From: Leptobrachium leishanense
Taxonomy: Eukaryota > Chordata > Amphibia > Anura > Megophryidae
Direction: 5' to 3'
Assembly: GCA_009667805.1 (NCBI GenBank)
Contig: CM019067.1
Span: forward strand, 249,213,721-249,277,720
DNA length: 64,000 nt
Below, piece after piece: positions 21,615-32,439 of the stretch (position 1 is the stretch's first letter; each line of letters starts with the position of its first letter). A model generated the notes under the pieces. That model had not been told where the DNA came from. It saw only the letters and a program-made list of their open reading frames with translations, and ran no database searches. The position numbers and the translations under genes are program-made.

Positions 21615-22798
21615 CCCTTTCGCTGCTGAGGCTTTTCCCGCCCCTATGCTGAGGTCATTTTTACCTGTTTTGCGCATCATGTTTAAACGTGTTTTGAAGG
21701 CTTATTTTAGTATATGACCCAGACATATTATATATCGTTCTTTCCGTCAGACTCGGTAGATTCATAATATGTCATTATTATATGTATACGTTATGTCATG
21801 TCTGTATATTATAACAAAAAATGCAATAAAATATGTATTTTCAATAATTTACAATGTGTAAAGTGTTTTTTTCCACATTTTAACATGCGAGCAATTGCGG
21901 TTATATTTTGTATGGGGTGCGCTTGTTAAAAAAATTAGAGATGGGGTCTCGTTACATTTTTTTTTGGGGAAAATGACACTATTTTTAACAAACGCACCGC
22001 ATACAAAAATCGTTAGTGCAGCATCATTGTTCACATTATAATTGAAATGGGAACAATATTGCTGCATTAACAAACCAAAAAAAAAAAAAAAAAGTGTTTA
22101 TTTTTTTTTAAAATTTTTTTTTAATTTTTTTTTATTTTTATTTTTCATTTTTTTTTTTTTTTTACAAAATTTTTCACTTTCATGTTTGGTATCGTTGGAA
22201 CGGCCATGCTCTGGCCGATCCAACCATACCAAAATTTAACCCCTAGCTGCCACGGATCGGGAGATAGGGAGTTCATTGGAACTCCCTATCTCCACAGTTG
22301 GTGGCAGTTAGGGGTTAACTCTAGGACTGGCGTCATCGTGCTACGCACGATGACGCCAGTCCTCTGGGGGAGTTCCCGGAGGCTTGGCCGACATCCAAGA
22401 TGTCGGCCAGCTCCCCAGGGGTTAATGCCAGGCATCATTTGGAAGGGCAGGCTGTGCCCTTCCAAATGATGCCTGGGTTAACCCCCGCAGAGCCGCCGAT
22501 CGGGAGGGAGAGAGGTCCGAAGGACCTCCCCCCCCTCCCTTTCAGGCGCCTCCTCCGCACATGCGGGGGGGGCGCCTGAATTAGGTGTCATCGCGCCCCC
22601 GCGATGACACCTAATTCTGGCGGCTGCTGGTCCGGATGCCGGGCTGACATCCAGGATGTCAGCCCGCACCGGAGGGGCCAGCGATCGGCCGGAACCCGGC
22701 CGAACGCTGACCCCAATGGGAGGACGCGCTCAGCGCGTCCTCCGCATACCAGCGGGACTGCTGAGGACGCGCTGAGCGCGTCCTCAGCAGCGAAGTGG
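21615..22798 (+). mobile_element. piggyBac-like TTAA element, copy 1 (hairpin string)
   Basis: Flanked by TTAA (21611-21614, 22799-22802). Termini are CCCTTTCGCTGCTGAGG and, inverted, CCACTTCGCTGCTGAGG. TTAA targets and CCC-type ends fit piggyBac-like elements. There is no transposase. The right half is a chain of hairpins: 22236-22318, 22323-22363, 22385-22409, 22427-22477, 22541-22578, 22579-22616, 22644-22664, 22723-22745 and 22761-22790. Related copies lie at 27681, 29735 and 57964. Confidence 0.88.
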
Positions 22799-22802
22799 TT
22801 AA

Positions 22803-24754
22803 GGGATGAAAATTTACCTACCTTTTCGAGACAGGACCTGAAAGCGGATCAGGCCAGAGACCCTTTAATTGCCTTGACCATAAAGGCCCTGTCTGCAAAC
22901 CAGCGAGAGATTTTGTTAACCAACTCCCCGAGTGGAGCCAGAATGGTCTACAAAGAGTGGGAGCGGTTAAAGATGTTGGATGGGGTGGTCTACCGAAGGG
23001 GCCCCTCAACTAGCGCTGAAGAGATTCAACAGTTATTCCTCCCTACTAAACATAGGGAGAGTGTGTTGCGATCACTACATGATGAGCATGGACATTTGGG
23101 TGCTGAAAGAACTTTTAAGCTGGTGCGAGATAGGTTCTATTGGCCTTGCATGAGAGCTGAAGTGGAAAGCTATTGTCACTCCTGTCTAAGGTGTATTCAG
23201 AGGAAGACTCTGCCGACCCGAACTGCTCCAATGAGCCATCTGCAGAGCCAGGGACCCATGGATTTGGTGTGCATTGACTTCTTGTGCTTAGAGCCGGATG
23301 CTAGTGGGCAAGGGAACATTCTAATAGTGACTGATCATTTCACCCGTTACACCCAAGCATTCTCCACAAAAGATCAACGTGCTCCGACAGTGGCCAAGGT
23401 GTTGATGGAAAAGTTCTTTGTTCATTACGGACTGCCAAGGAGGATACACTCTGATCAGGGTAGAGACTTTGAAAGCAGACTGGTGGGGCAATTGTTAGAG
23501 CTGTTGGGAATCGAAAAGACCCGAACTACACCATATCACCCTCAAGGTGATGCTCAGCCTGAAAGGTTTAATCGCACACTGCTAAACATGCTGGGGACCT
23601 TGTCGAATGTGGAGAAGCAGAGTTGGAGTCGGCACATAGCTACTCTGGTGCATGCATATAACAGTACGGAGAGTGATGCAACTGGATACTCACCGTACCG
23701 TCTTATGTTCGGAAGGGAGGCTCGACTGCCGGTTGATTTGGCATTTGGGTTATCCCTAGACCAGACATCAGTAGCTTCCCATAGAAACTACGTGGATAGG
23801 CTTCGAAAGAATCTGGCTTCTGCGTTTGAACAGGCCCGTTTGACCTCGGGAAACAGGGAGCAAAGAAACAAAAGGAACTATGACCTGAAAGTTCGAATAC
23901 AAGATCTACAACCCGGTGATAGGGTTCTATTGAAGAACTTGGGTGCTGCTGCGAGACACAAGTTGGCGGATAGGTGGAGTTCCCAGGTTTACATTGTCTG
24001 CAAACAACTGCCGGGTTTACCAGTGTATCAGATTCGCCCGGATGGAAAGGCTGGGCCTCTTAAGAACTGGCACCAAAATCATTTGTTACCTTTGAGAGAG
24101 GCTGTAAGGATGCCTGTTGGGGACGAACCGCCTCTGCCAAATCCGCCTGTTCCATGTTTGCCTCCTGTTACTCGGTCTCAACAGACCCGGGTTGTCGAAG
24201 AGAGCGAAAGGGACAGTGAGGAAGAAAGTTTCTGTCTGGACTGGATACGTTCACCGGAGCCTGAAGAGATTATCTCAGTTCCTGAACGATGGGAGAGTAA
24301 TTTGAGGCCTGAAGCTCCTGAATTCTTGTTGGAAGTCCCTGAGACTGTTGATATCCCTGAGCCTCTTGAATTTCAGTTGGAAGTCCCTGAGGCTGTGGGG
24401 ATCCCGGTAGCTCCGGAAGCTTATTCAGGTGATTACAGTTCTATGCCTTCACTGGAGGGATCATACTCTGAAGAAACGTCTGCTCCAGTGATAGGAAGAG
24501 AAATTGAGCCAACGCCTATAGTACTTCCACCTGAAGAGGAACTGATTGAGCCAGAACCAAAACGCTCTGTTCGACCGCCCCAACGACTCACCTACGACTC
24601 ACCAGGACATAGCACTGAAGAGGCCATCACCACGGTGCGGAGGTTGCCCGAAGTGTCTGCTATGCTAGCTGAGGTAGCCCAAAATATGAGTCAACTTGAG
24701 GAAGTGTTATTAACTCACTATATGTATGCTGCTGAACCTGTACATGTTATATAA
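22803..24754 (+). pseudogene. pol: Gypsy A pol: integrase and C-terminal tail
   Basis: About 650 codons up to TAA at 24752-24754. The zinc-binding domain has the HHCC pattern (HDEHGHLG, then CHSCLRC). The catalytic core shows D in VCIDFL, D in HSDQGRDF and E in HPQGDAQPERF, the DDE triad that joins cDNA to the host chromosome. A GPY/F-like region follows (DRWSSQVYIV, NWHQNHLLPL). The last 200 residues are acidic and rich in P, E and V with a repeated LEFQLEVPE-type phrase; I recognise no domain there. Unlike element B there is no chromodomain. This portion is open, but it is cut off from the rest of Pol by the insertion and the upstream frame breaks. Confidence 0.9.
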
Positions 24755-24819
24755 ACTGCATTCAAATGTTGGAAATGTAATGTAATTGTTGTACCTCCTT
24801 GGAGAGACCCGAGAGTTCT

Positions 24820-24832
24820 AGGAGGGGGAGAG
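24820..24832 (+). other. Polypurine tract of gypsy A
   Basis: AGGAGGGGGAGAG lies directly against the first base of the 3' LTR, the position of the plus-strand primer. Confidence 0.85.
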
Positions 24833-26312
24833 TGTAGCGCTGTGTTAAAAATCATCTTGCTGTGGCAGTACCTATTTTTGGCCACAAGATGGAGACTATC
24901 GCGATCAGATACTGGACATTGGGACTACAATGCCCGGCATGCTTTGCAAGAAGACAGGAAGTGGGTGGGGACTGGACACTTACATCCTCTGCCTCGTGGA
25001 GAAAGTTCCAGAGCGCGCCAGGGAAGCAGAGAAAGCAGACGCACCGAGGAGATCGCGAGAGAATCTAGGCCCAAAGCCTGAGGGAGACCTGTTGTTCCGG
25101 TTTGGGTCACCTAGCCTGAGGAGAAGGAGACTCGCCAGAGCCCAGACACTGCTGCAGACCGGGGGAATCGAACGGAGAGCAGGCGGTGAGCTGGCCAAGC
25201 GGCATAAAGTGAGACAACGGATCCGGCCGCTAGTATCCCCAGTCAAAATCCGGAGGAGAGACGTCCTGGGTCAGCGGAGCCTAAAGCCTGCGTCGGATGG
25301 GTGAGAGGCCTCCAAGGCTGTTTGTGATTAAAGGTGAAGCTGCTGTTTTCTGTTTAAAGTCCACAGGGCCCCAACTGACTAGTCGAAGACTTTCTTTAAA
25401 TAACCTCACTGGGCAGTTGAACAGTACCCGGGTACCACACACACATATACACCTTTCACCTCCTGGGACTTAACTTGTGCAGGACTCATTTTCTTTTAGG
25501 AATCGGAATAGGGGTTGAAAATAAAGATACGTTCCGAATATATATTTTTCCTCTTTTTCCGTTGCGCGTTTGCCGTAATAGAAACATAGAAACATAGAAA
25601 AATGTCGGCAGATAAGAACCTTTCGGCCCATCTAGTCTGCCCAATTACATGGATACTTTACCTGGATTTATCTTTTGTTTAGGATAGCCTTATGCCTATC
25701 CCATGCTTGCTTAAATTCAATTACTGTTTTGGCCTCTACCACTTCTACTGGAAGACTGTTCCATGTATCCACCACCCGCTCAGTAAAATAATGCTTCCTG
25801 ATGTTACTTTTAAACCTTTGCCCCTCTAATCTAACACTATGTCCTCTTGTTTTGCTATTTTGTTTCCTTTTAAATATACTCCCTTCCTCTACCTTGTGGA
25901 TTCCCTTTACGTATTTAAATGTTTCTATCATATCTCCTCTGTCTCGTCTTTTTTCCAAGCTGTACATGTTAAGATCAAGTAATACGAAGGGATTGTATGT
26001 TCGGGGTTTTGCTACGTGTTTTCTTTTTCTGAACTATCGGGAAATTGCATTGCTTTTATGTTCGGTTGCGAATATTTTATTTTCCGAAATACGAAGCCTC
26101 GTGTTTCGTTTCTTTTCCGCTACGCGTTTTACCGGGATACGAAAATACTGTAATAATACTTGTGAATACCGTGTCTCAACATCTGCTCAAATATTTTAGT
26201 AAACTATATAAATATAAAAACTCACAACTGTGTTGGAGTATATTTATTCCCTAGTGCGGGGAGACTGACCCGTGGTTCATTTTCAGCGGCTCCTCCGGGA
26301 GTGAGCGCTACA
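24833..26312 (+). repeat. 3' LTR of gypsy A, interrupted by a LINE fragment
   Basis: Matches the 5' LTR from TGTAGCGC to GCGCTACA. Without the LINE insert and one GTAAT it is about 1076 bp. By eye there are about a dozen differences from the 5' copy, for example near 24877, 25024, 25093, 25195, 25336 and 25398. Confidence 0.93.
25580..25978 (-). mobile_element. 5'-truncated LINE (CR1/Jockey-like) in LTR of A
   Basis: Flanked by GTAAT (25575-25579 and 25979-25983). The 3' end, on the - strand, is an octamer repeat seen here as GAAACATA. On the - strand 25967-25668 encodes 99 residues of the C-terminal tail found after the reverse transcriptase of CR1/Jockey-type LINEs (FTERVVDTWNSLPVEVVEAK; FKQAWDRHK), ended by a stop. 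This is a classic 5'-truncated insertion. It happened after A had inserted, as the 5' LTR lacks it. Confidence 0.85.
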
Positions 26313-26699
26313 CATGATTAGGGTCAGGCCCGTCTTTAGCGCAGGGCAAAAGGGGCAGCTGCCCTGGGCACAGTCAGTGTTATGGGGCCCAAAGCAGCTG
26401 CTCCCGAGTCCTTGAGCTGGAAAAAATCATGGTGGTACGGGCTGCCTCCCCTCCGTGGTGATGGGACCACAGCGAGCATCGCGAGAGAGGTGAGGCATCT
26501 TGGGAGCTGCGTTTGGCTCCTCCCCTCCTCCTCACCATGCAGTTCCCCCGCACGGAGACAGGATTCAGGAAGCAGCCAGTGCTTCTGCTCAGCCCTGCTC
26601 AGCTCTGCCAGCCTGAGACCGCCTACAGCAAACATGCAGTAAGAAGCAGGGCTCTGCTTACAATACCCCCCTGCTCCCCCACCCCTCCAGCTTGGCTGT

Positions 26700-26939
26700 A
26701 TGTGTGTGTGGATTATGTATGTGTGCGTATTGATTATGTATATATGGGGTGTGTGTGTATTATGTATATATGGGGTGTGTGTATCATGTATATATGGGGT
26801 GTGTGTGTGTATCATGTATATATGGGGTGTGTGTGTATCATGTATATATGGGGTGTGTGTGTATCATGTATATATGGGGTGTGTGTGTGTGTGTATTATG
26901 TATATATGGGGTGTGTGTGTGTATTATGTATATATGGGG
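26700..26939. repeat. Minisatellite, units of about 24-31 bp
   Basis: About nine units of GTGTGTGTAT(C/T)ATGTATATATGGG with variable GT length. Open frames across it on both strands are produced by the repeat and are not genes. Confidence 0.9.
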
Positions 26940-26984
26940 TCACCAAGCGTGCGGTGACTTTTCGATTCTCTTTGAATAACCCTG
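26940..26984. mobile_element. 45-bp terminal fragment of an M1 MITE
   Basis: TCACCAAGCGTGCGGTGACT through CTCTTTGAATAACCCTG matches the terminal 45 bp of the MITE at 39795-40678. It starts exactly where the minisatellite stops. Confidence 0.75.
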
Positions 26985-27101
26985 TATGTGTGGTTTTTCA
27001 CGTTTTTTTTGGATGGGGTGGAGAATAAATTCCAAAGGGGGGGCCCAAAAAAAATGTTTGCCCAGGGTCCAGTCAATATTAAAGACGGCCCTGATTAGGG
27101 T

Positions 27102-27524
27102 TCAGTTCGCAAATGGGGTGGAGATACATTGCATCTAATCAACGTTTAGGTTAGTCCCTTGTGCTGCGTGTTATTTAACCTCATAGTGACCAGGCGGTTT
27201 TACAAAAGTCCGTCCGAAAGTGCCCGCTGCTGTTTTTACGTTTCTGCGCTGTTAGTGTTTATGTCAAATTTTCCTCTTACTCGTTTATGCAACCCACACA
27301 TATTATATACCGTTTTTCCTACCATTAAATGGTCTTTCTAAAGATACCATTATTTCCATCATATCTTATCTTACAATTTACTATAATAAAATATGAAATA
27401 TGATAAAAAAAGGAAAAAACACACTTTTTCAAAATGTAATCCCAAAAAAAGACCCCGGCTAAATAGTTTCAAAATTTTGTCCTGAGATTAGAAATACCCA
27501 ATTTTTACATGTTTTGCTTTTTAA
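27102..27524. other. Probable half of a diverged TTAA element
   Basis: TTAACCTCATAGTGACC at 27174 and ACATATTATATACCGTTTTT near 27297 resemble the left side of the piggyBac-like copies (ACATATTATATATCGTTCTTT). A matching right end was not found. No gene here. Confidence 0.4.
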
Positions 27525-29217
27525 CCCCTTCACTGCTGAGCCATTCCCCCTCTTTGCGCTGAGCTCAATTTGACCGTTTTATACTAATCAATTTTAGATG
27601 CCATCTTAAGACCTACTTTATGAAAACCCCCCGCAGACAATTTCTTTTAAAAAAAAAAAAACATTTGTTTTATTATTTAACCCTTTTGCTGCTGAGGCAT
27701 TTCACACCTCTGTGCTGAGGTAATTTTTACTGGTTTCGCTCATCATGTTTAACCGCGTTTTGAAGCCTTATTTTAATATATGACCCAGACATATTATATA
27801 TCGTTCTTTCCGGCAGACTCGGCAGATTCATAATATGTCATTATTATATGTATACGTAATGTCCTGTCTGTATATTATAACAAAAAATGTTAGTGCAGCA
27901 TCATTGTTCACATTATAATTGGAATGCGAACAATATTGCTGCATTAACAAAACACAAAAAAAAAAACTTGTTTATTTTTATTTTTATTTTTTTTTACAAA
28001 AAAAACTTTTTACATGGTCAAGTTTGGTATCGTTGGAAAGGCCATGCTCTGGCCGATCCAACGATATCAAACATTAACCCCTAGCTGCCACAGATCGGGA
28101 GATGGTAGGGGGTTCATTGGAACCCCCTACCTCCACCATTGGTGGCAGCTAGGGGTGAACTCCAGGACAGGCGTCATCGTGCTATGCACGATGACGCCAG
28201 TCCTCAGGGGGAGTTCCCGGAGGCTTGGCCGACATCCAAGATGTTGGCCAGCTCCGGGAGAGAATCACGAACTGTGCTTTTCAGCGCTGAATCGTGATCC
28301 GGCTCCCCTGGGGTTAATGTCAGCCACCGTTTGGAAGGGTGGACCTCCCCCCTCCCTTTCAGGCGTCTCCTCCGCACACGCAGGGGGGCGCCTGAATTAG
28401 ATGTCATTGCGCTGCCGCAATGACATCTAACGGCCCCGCCGGGGTCCTGGAGTGCTGGGCTGACATCAAAGATAGGAATCCGACCAATTGCTGCATCCTG
28501 TACATGGACGCGCCCAGCGCGTCCATAGCACAGGAGAACCACTTGGCTGGACGCGCTGAGCGCGTCCATAGCAGCCAAGTGGTTAAAAATTTGTTTTTTA
28601 CAACAAACCTGGTCATGTTTGGTATCATTGGAAAGGCCATGATCTCTAGCTCCAAACAGATCCAAATGATCTCCCTATCTCCACTTGGCAGCTAGGGAGT
28701 TAACTGGCCCACTGACGTCCTCACACATATGGTGAGGATGTCAGTGGGTGGGGGCTGAACCAGAGGCTTGACATCCAAGATGTCAGCCACTTCCAGGTTT
28801 GAATTGTGATTCGGCGCCAATTGCCGCTGATTCGCGATCCAACAATGTAAGGGTTAATGGGATCCACATGTGAAGACTCCCCTTTCCAGCGGTACCATTT
28901 TTTTTTTTGTAACTTTAACAGTTGGGGAGACAGAGGGCTCCAAAAGGAGCCCACCCTCCCCTTCATTTTTTACTGCAGGCACCGGGGGCGCCTGGCAATG
29001 ATGTCATCACACACCGTGATGACATCATCATGCCTGCCGGGCCCCCTGAAAAGGCTGGGCAGGCTTCCAGCCTGCCAGTCCGCTGCGGGAGCCCAGCAAG
29101 AGAGGTGAGTATAGGGAGGGAGGGAGGTTAGGAGACTGTGACGTACTAAGTACGTACACAGTTGTTAAGGGTACTTCCCGATCGGATGTACTATGTACGT
29201 CAGCGGTCGGGAAGGGG
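27525..29217. mobile_element. Diverged TTAA element hosting another TTAA element
   Basis: TTAA at 27521-27524 and 29218-29221. Ends share CCCCTTC (left CCCCTTCACTGCTGAG; right, inverted, CCCCTTCCCGACCGCTG). The right part is another hairpin series: CCTCACACATATGGTGAGG near 28717, GATGTCATCACACACCGTGATGACATC near 29000 in two arms, and GACTGTGACGTACTAAG near 29133 with its partner. Pairing of the two ends is an inference. Copy 2 of the young family sits inside it. Confidence 0.6.
27681..28582 (+). mobile_element. piggyBac-like TTAA element, copy 2 (902 bp)
   Basis: TTAA at 27677-27680 and 28583-28586. Starts CCCTTTTGCTGCTGAGG; ends in the complement of CCACTTGGCTGCTATGG. Hairpins as in copy 1, for example the ACGCGCCCAGCGCGT and GACGCGCTGAGCGCGTC arms near 28508 and 28550. 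Internally shorter than copy 1. No transposase. Confidence 0.85.
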
Positions 29218-29515
29218 TTAAGAAAATAACTCCCATCAATTTAGGCAGGTTGTCCAGCTGCAGGCCTATACCTATGAGCAGAACTTCTTCTACAGTTAAC
29301 AGGATCTTTTCGGTTTCAATGTCATTTTATATTAATGTACTAATTCACACTTTGTTCTGTACCTTAATTCTATCATTGATCCTCCTTGTCTCAGAGTAAC
29401 ATACCTTTTAAGTCCCTATTTACAAAATATCTGACATAGCCCCCCCTTACTCAAACGTACTCTGTGTCTTCAGTGTTCATTTCTTGTACTAATCATTTTC
29501 ATCAAAGACTTATAG

Positions 29516-29693
29516 GTTTATTCAAAGAAAGGTGAAAATCTGGTGAATTGACAGGAGAAGAGAACAATCTAGACCAAATAGTCCATTTGGAAAGTGAGAT
29601 AAATGGGCGAATTTTTCTGGTTTGGCTATTTGGACGTAGAATTTTCACCTGCAGTCATTTTCCTGAGGTTCACCTTTCTTTGAATAAATCTGT
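29516..29693. mobile_element. Short palindromic MITE, family M2, copy 1
   Basis: About 178 bp, largely self-complementary (AGGTGAAAATC...CCTGAGGTTCACCT). Ends are decayed forms of CAGGGTTATTCAGAGAG. Better preserved relatives are at 45723-45904 and 56853-57901. 29222-29515 before it shows nothing recognisable. Confidence 0.65.
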
Positions 29694-29734
29694 ATGTCGT
29701 CTATATTTAGTTTTAGTCACAAAAAAATATTTAA

Positions 29735-30934
29735 CCACTAGGCTGCTATGGACGCGCTCTGGGCATCCAGCCAAGTGATTCTACTGTGCTATGGATGCGC
29801 TGAGAGCGTCCATGCACAGGAGGCAGCAATCGGCCGGATCCCAGCCGATTGCTGTGCCCCCCCGGTGCGGGCTGACATCTTGGATGTCAGCCCGGCACTC
29901 CGGGACCAGAGCGGGGCCATTAGATGACATCTAATTCAGGCGTCCCATCCCCCCCCCGCATGTGCGGAGGAGGTACCTGAAAGGGAGGGGGAGGTCCTTC
30001 GGACCTCTCTCCCTCCCGATCGCTGGGGGGCACAAAGTTAAGGCAGGCACTGTTTGGAAGGGCACAGCCTGCCCTTCCAAACGGTGGCTGACCTTAACCC
30101 CTGGGAAACCGGATCACGATTCGGCGCTGAAAAGCGCCGGATCGTGATCCTCTCCCGGAGCTGGCCGACATCTTGGATGTCAGCCAAGCCTCCGGGAACT
30201 CCCCCTGAGGACTGGTGTCATCGTACTTAGCACGATGACGCCAATCCTGGAGTTAACCTCTAGCTGCCACCAATGGTGGAGATAGGGGGTTCCAATGAAC
30301 CCCCTATCTCCTGATCCGTGGCAGCTAGGGGTTAATGTTTGATATCATTGGATCAGCCAGAGCATGGCCTTTCCAACGATATCAAACTTGACCATGTAAA
30401 AAAAATTGTTGTAAAAGAAAAAAAATTAAAAATGTTTTAAAAAAAATTATAAAAAAATAAACAATTTTTTTTGTTTTTTTTTGTTTTGTTAATGCAGCAA
30501 TATTGTTCCCTTTTCAATTATAATGTGAACAATGATGCTGCACTAACGATTTTTGTATGCGGTGCGTTTGTTAAAAATAGCGAAATTTCCCCCCAAAAAA
30601 ATGTAACAAGTCCCCATTTCTAATTTTTTTAACAAGCGAACCCCATAGAAAATATAACCGCAAATGCTCGCATTTTAAAATGTGAAAAAAAACACTTTAC
30701 ACATTGTAAATTATTGAAAATTCTAATTTTATGGCATTTTTTGTTATAATATACAGACAGGACATGACGTATACATATAATAATGACATATTATGAATCT
30801 GCCGGAAAGAACGATATATAATATGTCTGGGTCATATATTAAAATAAGGCTTCAAAACACAGTTAAACATCATGAGCGAAAGCGGTAAAAATGACCTCAG
30901 CACAGAGACGTGAAATGGCTTAGCAGCGAAAGGG
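29735..30934 (-). mobile_element. piggyBac-like TTAA element, copy 3, inverted
   Basis: TTAA at 29731-29734 and 30935-30938. It runs opposite to copy 1: CCACTAGGCTGCTATGG at the left, AGCAGCGAAAGGG at the right. The same ordered hairpins are present, such as ACGATGACGCC near 30232 pairing with GGTGTCATCGT near 30205. 1200 bp, no transposase. Confidence 0.87.
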
Positions 30935-31112
30935 TTAAACTAAGTTATGACTAAAACTGTTGTGAAAATACATTAACATTTTCCTCAACTAATAGAAACT
31001 ATATAGAACATGAAAAGAAAAAAAGGACTACAATCACCCCAGATCCAAGAGCGGCAATTAACTCTGGACTGGACACACCTACTGTACGTAGGACTAAACC
31101 TGATATATAATG

Positions 31113-31886
31113 AAAACAACAAAGAGAGCGGAACTCTCAAGTAGCTAATAGGAGTGCTGAATTAAAACATAACTTTTATTAGTTTCAATATATACACACA
31201 CATTGACCGACTAATATAAAAAACATAAACACAACTGATAAGTAAACTTGCCAATAGAGGCTAGGTAGATTTAACAGAAACGCCAGGTAGCAGCAAAAAA
31301 GGAGGACATATCCCTTATAGCAATACAAGGAATAGAAAAGGCGATTGAAATTGAAATGCTGAGGACCACAAAATTAGTGCCTTCAAGATTTCATTAATAT
31401 CAAATAGCGCACACCTAGGGCAATAAACAGAACATTTCTTAATGAGGCCACCTTGTATCGCAGAGCGAAGATAGATAGTAGGATAATACCACAACTTCGA
31501 ATTAAATTATAGAGATCTCCACACAAGCACCGCTTCAATATAGGTAGCAGCCATAAAGAGGCATGACTAATAGGAACCAATTGGTGTTTGAACCGCAACC
31601 CAGCAAATGAATCACTGTCCCTACATATAGACAGATTCTAACAAAGCCCTGCCATTTCAATTTCAATCGCCTGTATTGCTATAAGGGATATGTCCTCCTT
31701 TTTTGCTGCTACCTGGCGTTTCTGTTAAATCTACCTAGCCTCTATTGGCAAGTTTACTTATCAGTTGTGTTTATGTTTTTTATATTAGTCGGTCAGTGTG
31801 TGTGTATATATTGAAACTAATAAAAGTTATGTTTTAATTCAGCACTCCTATTAGCTACTTGAGAGTTCCGCTCTCTTTGTTGTTTT
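31113..31886. repeat. Large foldback, arms of about 240 bp
   Basis: The left arm, 31113 to about 31361, begins AAAACAACAAAGAGAGCGG. The right arm, about 31650-31886, is its inverted copy ending CTCTCTTTGTTGTTTT. A spacer of about 290 bp separates them. Each arm contains an AATAAAAGTTATG string on one strand. This could be two retroelement tails in opposite orientation, or a foldback transposon. No duplication was recognised. Confidence 0.75.
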
Positions 31887-32035
31887 AATAGAAACTATAG
31901 TAAAATGTTAGAGAGGGGCTAGTTGGGAAGAGATCCAATCAAAACATCTCCAGGAATATATAATGAGTTCGGAAATTCTAAAGAAATGCTTAAATAATGC
32001 ATTAGACATTTAGTCAACTAAAACTAGATTAAAAT

Positions 32036-32135
32036 TTATTTATTTATTTATTTATAAAGGATTTTACCAGGAAGGATACATTGAGATTTCTCTCGTTTTC
32101 AAGTATGTCCTGGGTTCAAGAACATTTGAAGTGTT
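32036..32135 (-). mobile_element. Retroelement 3' end with (TTTA)n tail
   Basis: A TTTATTTATTTATTTA run is followed by GATTTTACCAGGAAGGATAC and ATTGAGATTTCTCTCGTTTTC. The same core occurs in reverse at 32610-32701, so this is a repeat family with a 3' simple-repeat tail, here on the - strand. 31887-32035 and 32136-32440 show nothing else except a GGGGAA/TTCCCC hairpin near 32357-32405. Confidence 0.55.
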
Positions 32136-32439
32136 ACAGTTACAGAAATACAAAGTAATACAATGCAAGATATTAAAAAAACAACACAAATATACAGATT
32201 AACAGAAAAATATGTAGGAAATATAGTCACTAGGTTACATGTTTACAGGTGCAATCTGTATTGAGGTAAAAAATGAAAACAATTCAGACAACTAAAATAT
32301 GGCTAAAAATAAATGGCACTGTAGTAAGAAAAATATTAACTCCTTAGACGCGGAAGATGTGTGGGGAACTTCATGGGGATTCCCCGCTATATAGGACATT
32401 CCCCACACGTCATCCACTAAGGAGGCTCTCTCTAGTTAT

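Larger units (their letters stand above)
10286..26312 (+). mobile_element. Ty3/gypsy retrotransposon A, full-length but nested and broken
   Basis: Two LTRs of about 1.08 kb (TGTAGCGC...GCGCTACA) enclose gag and pol in the order protease, reverse transcriptase, RNase H, integrase, which defines the Ty3/gypsy group. The element is flanked by CATG (10282-10285 and 26313-26316). It contains three later insertions: gypsy B in gag, a TTAA element between RNase H and integrase, and a truncated LINE in the 3' LTR. By eye the LTRs differ at roughly a dozen positions, about 1%, so the insertion is fairly young. Gag has an N-terminal region like PNMA proteins. No chromodomain or envelope gene is seen. 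Confidence 0.92.
26325..27093. mobile_element. hAT-type element with 8-bp TSD, carries a minisatellite
   Basis: Ends CAGGCCCGTCTTTA and, inverted, CAGGGCCGTCTTTA. The 8-bp duplication ATTAGGGT is exact (26317-26324, 27094-27101). The left duplication starts one base after the CATG of gypsy A, so the two insertions are neighbours. Inside are a GT/TATATGGG minisatellite and a 45-bp end of the M1 MITE. No transposase. Confidence 0.87.

Noticed and set aside
26336..27028. Frames of 86-171 codons over the hAT element
   Set aside because: They include the TATATGGGGTGTG array on either strand and have no transposase motif.
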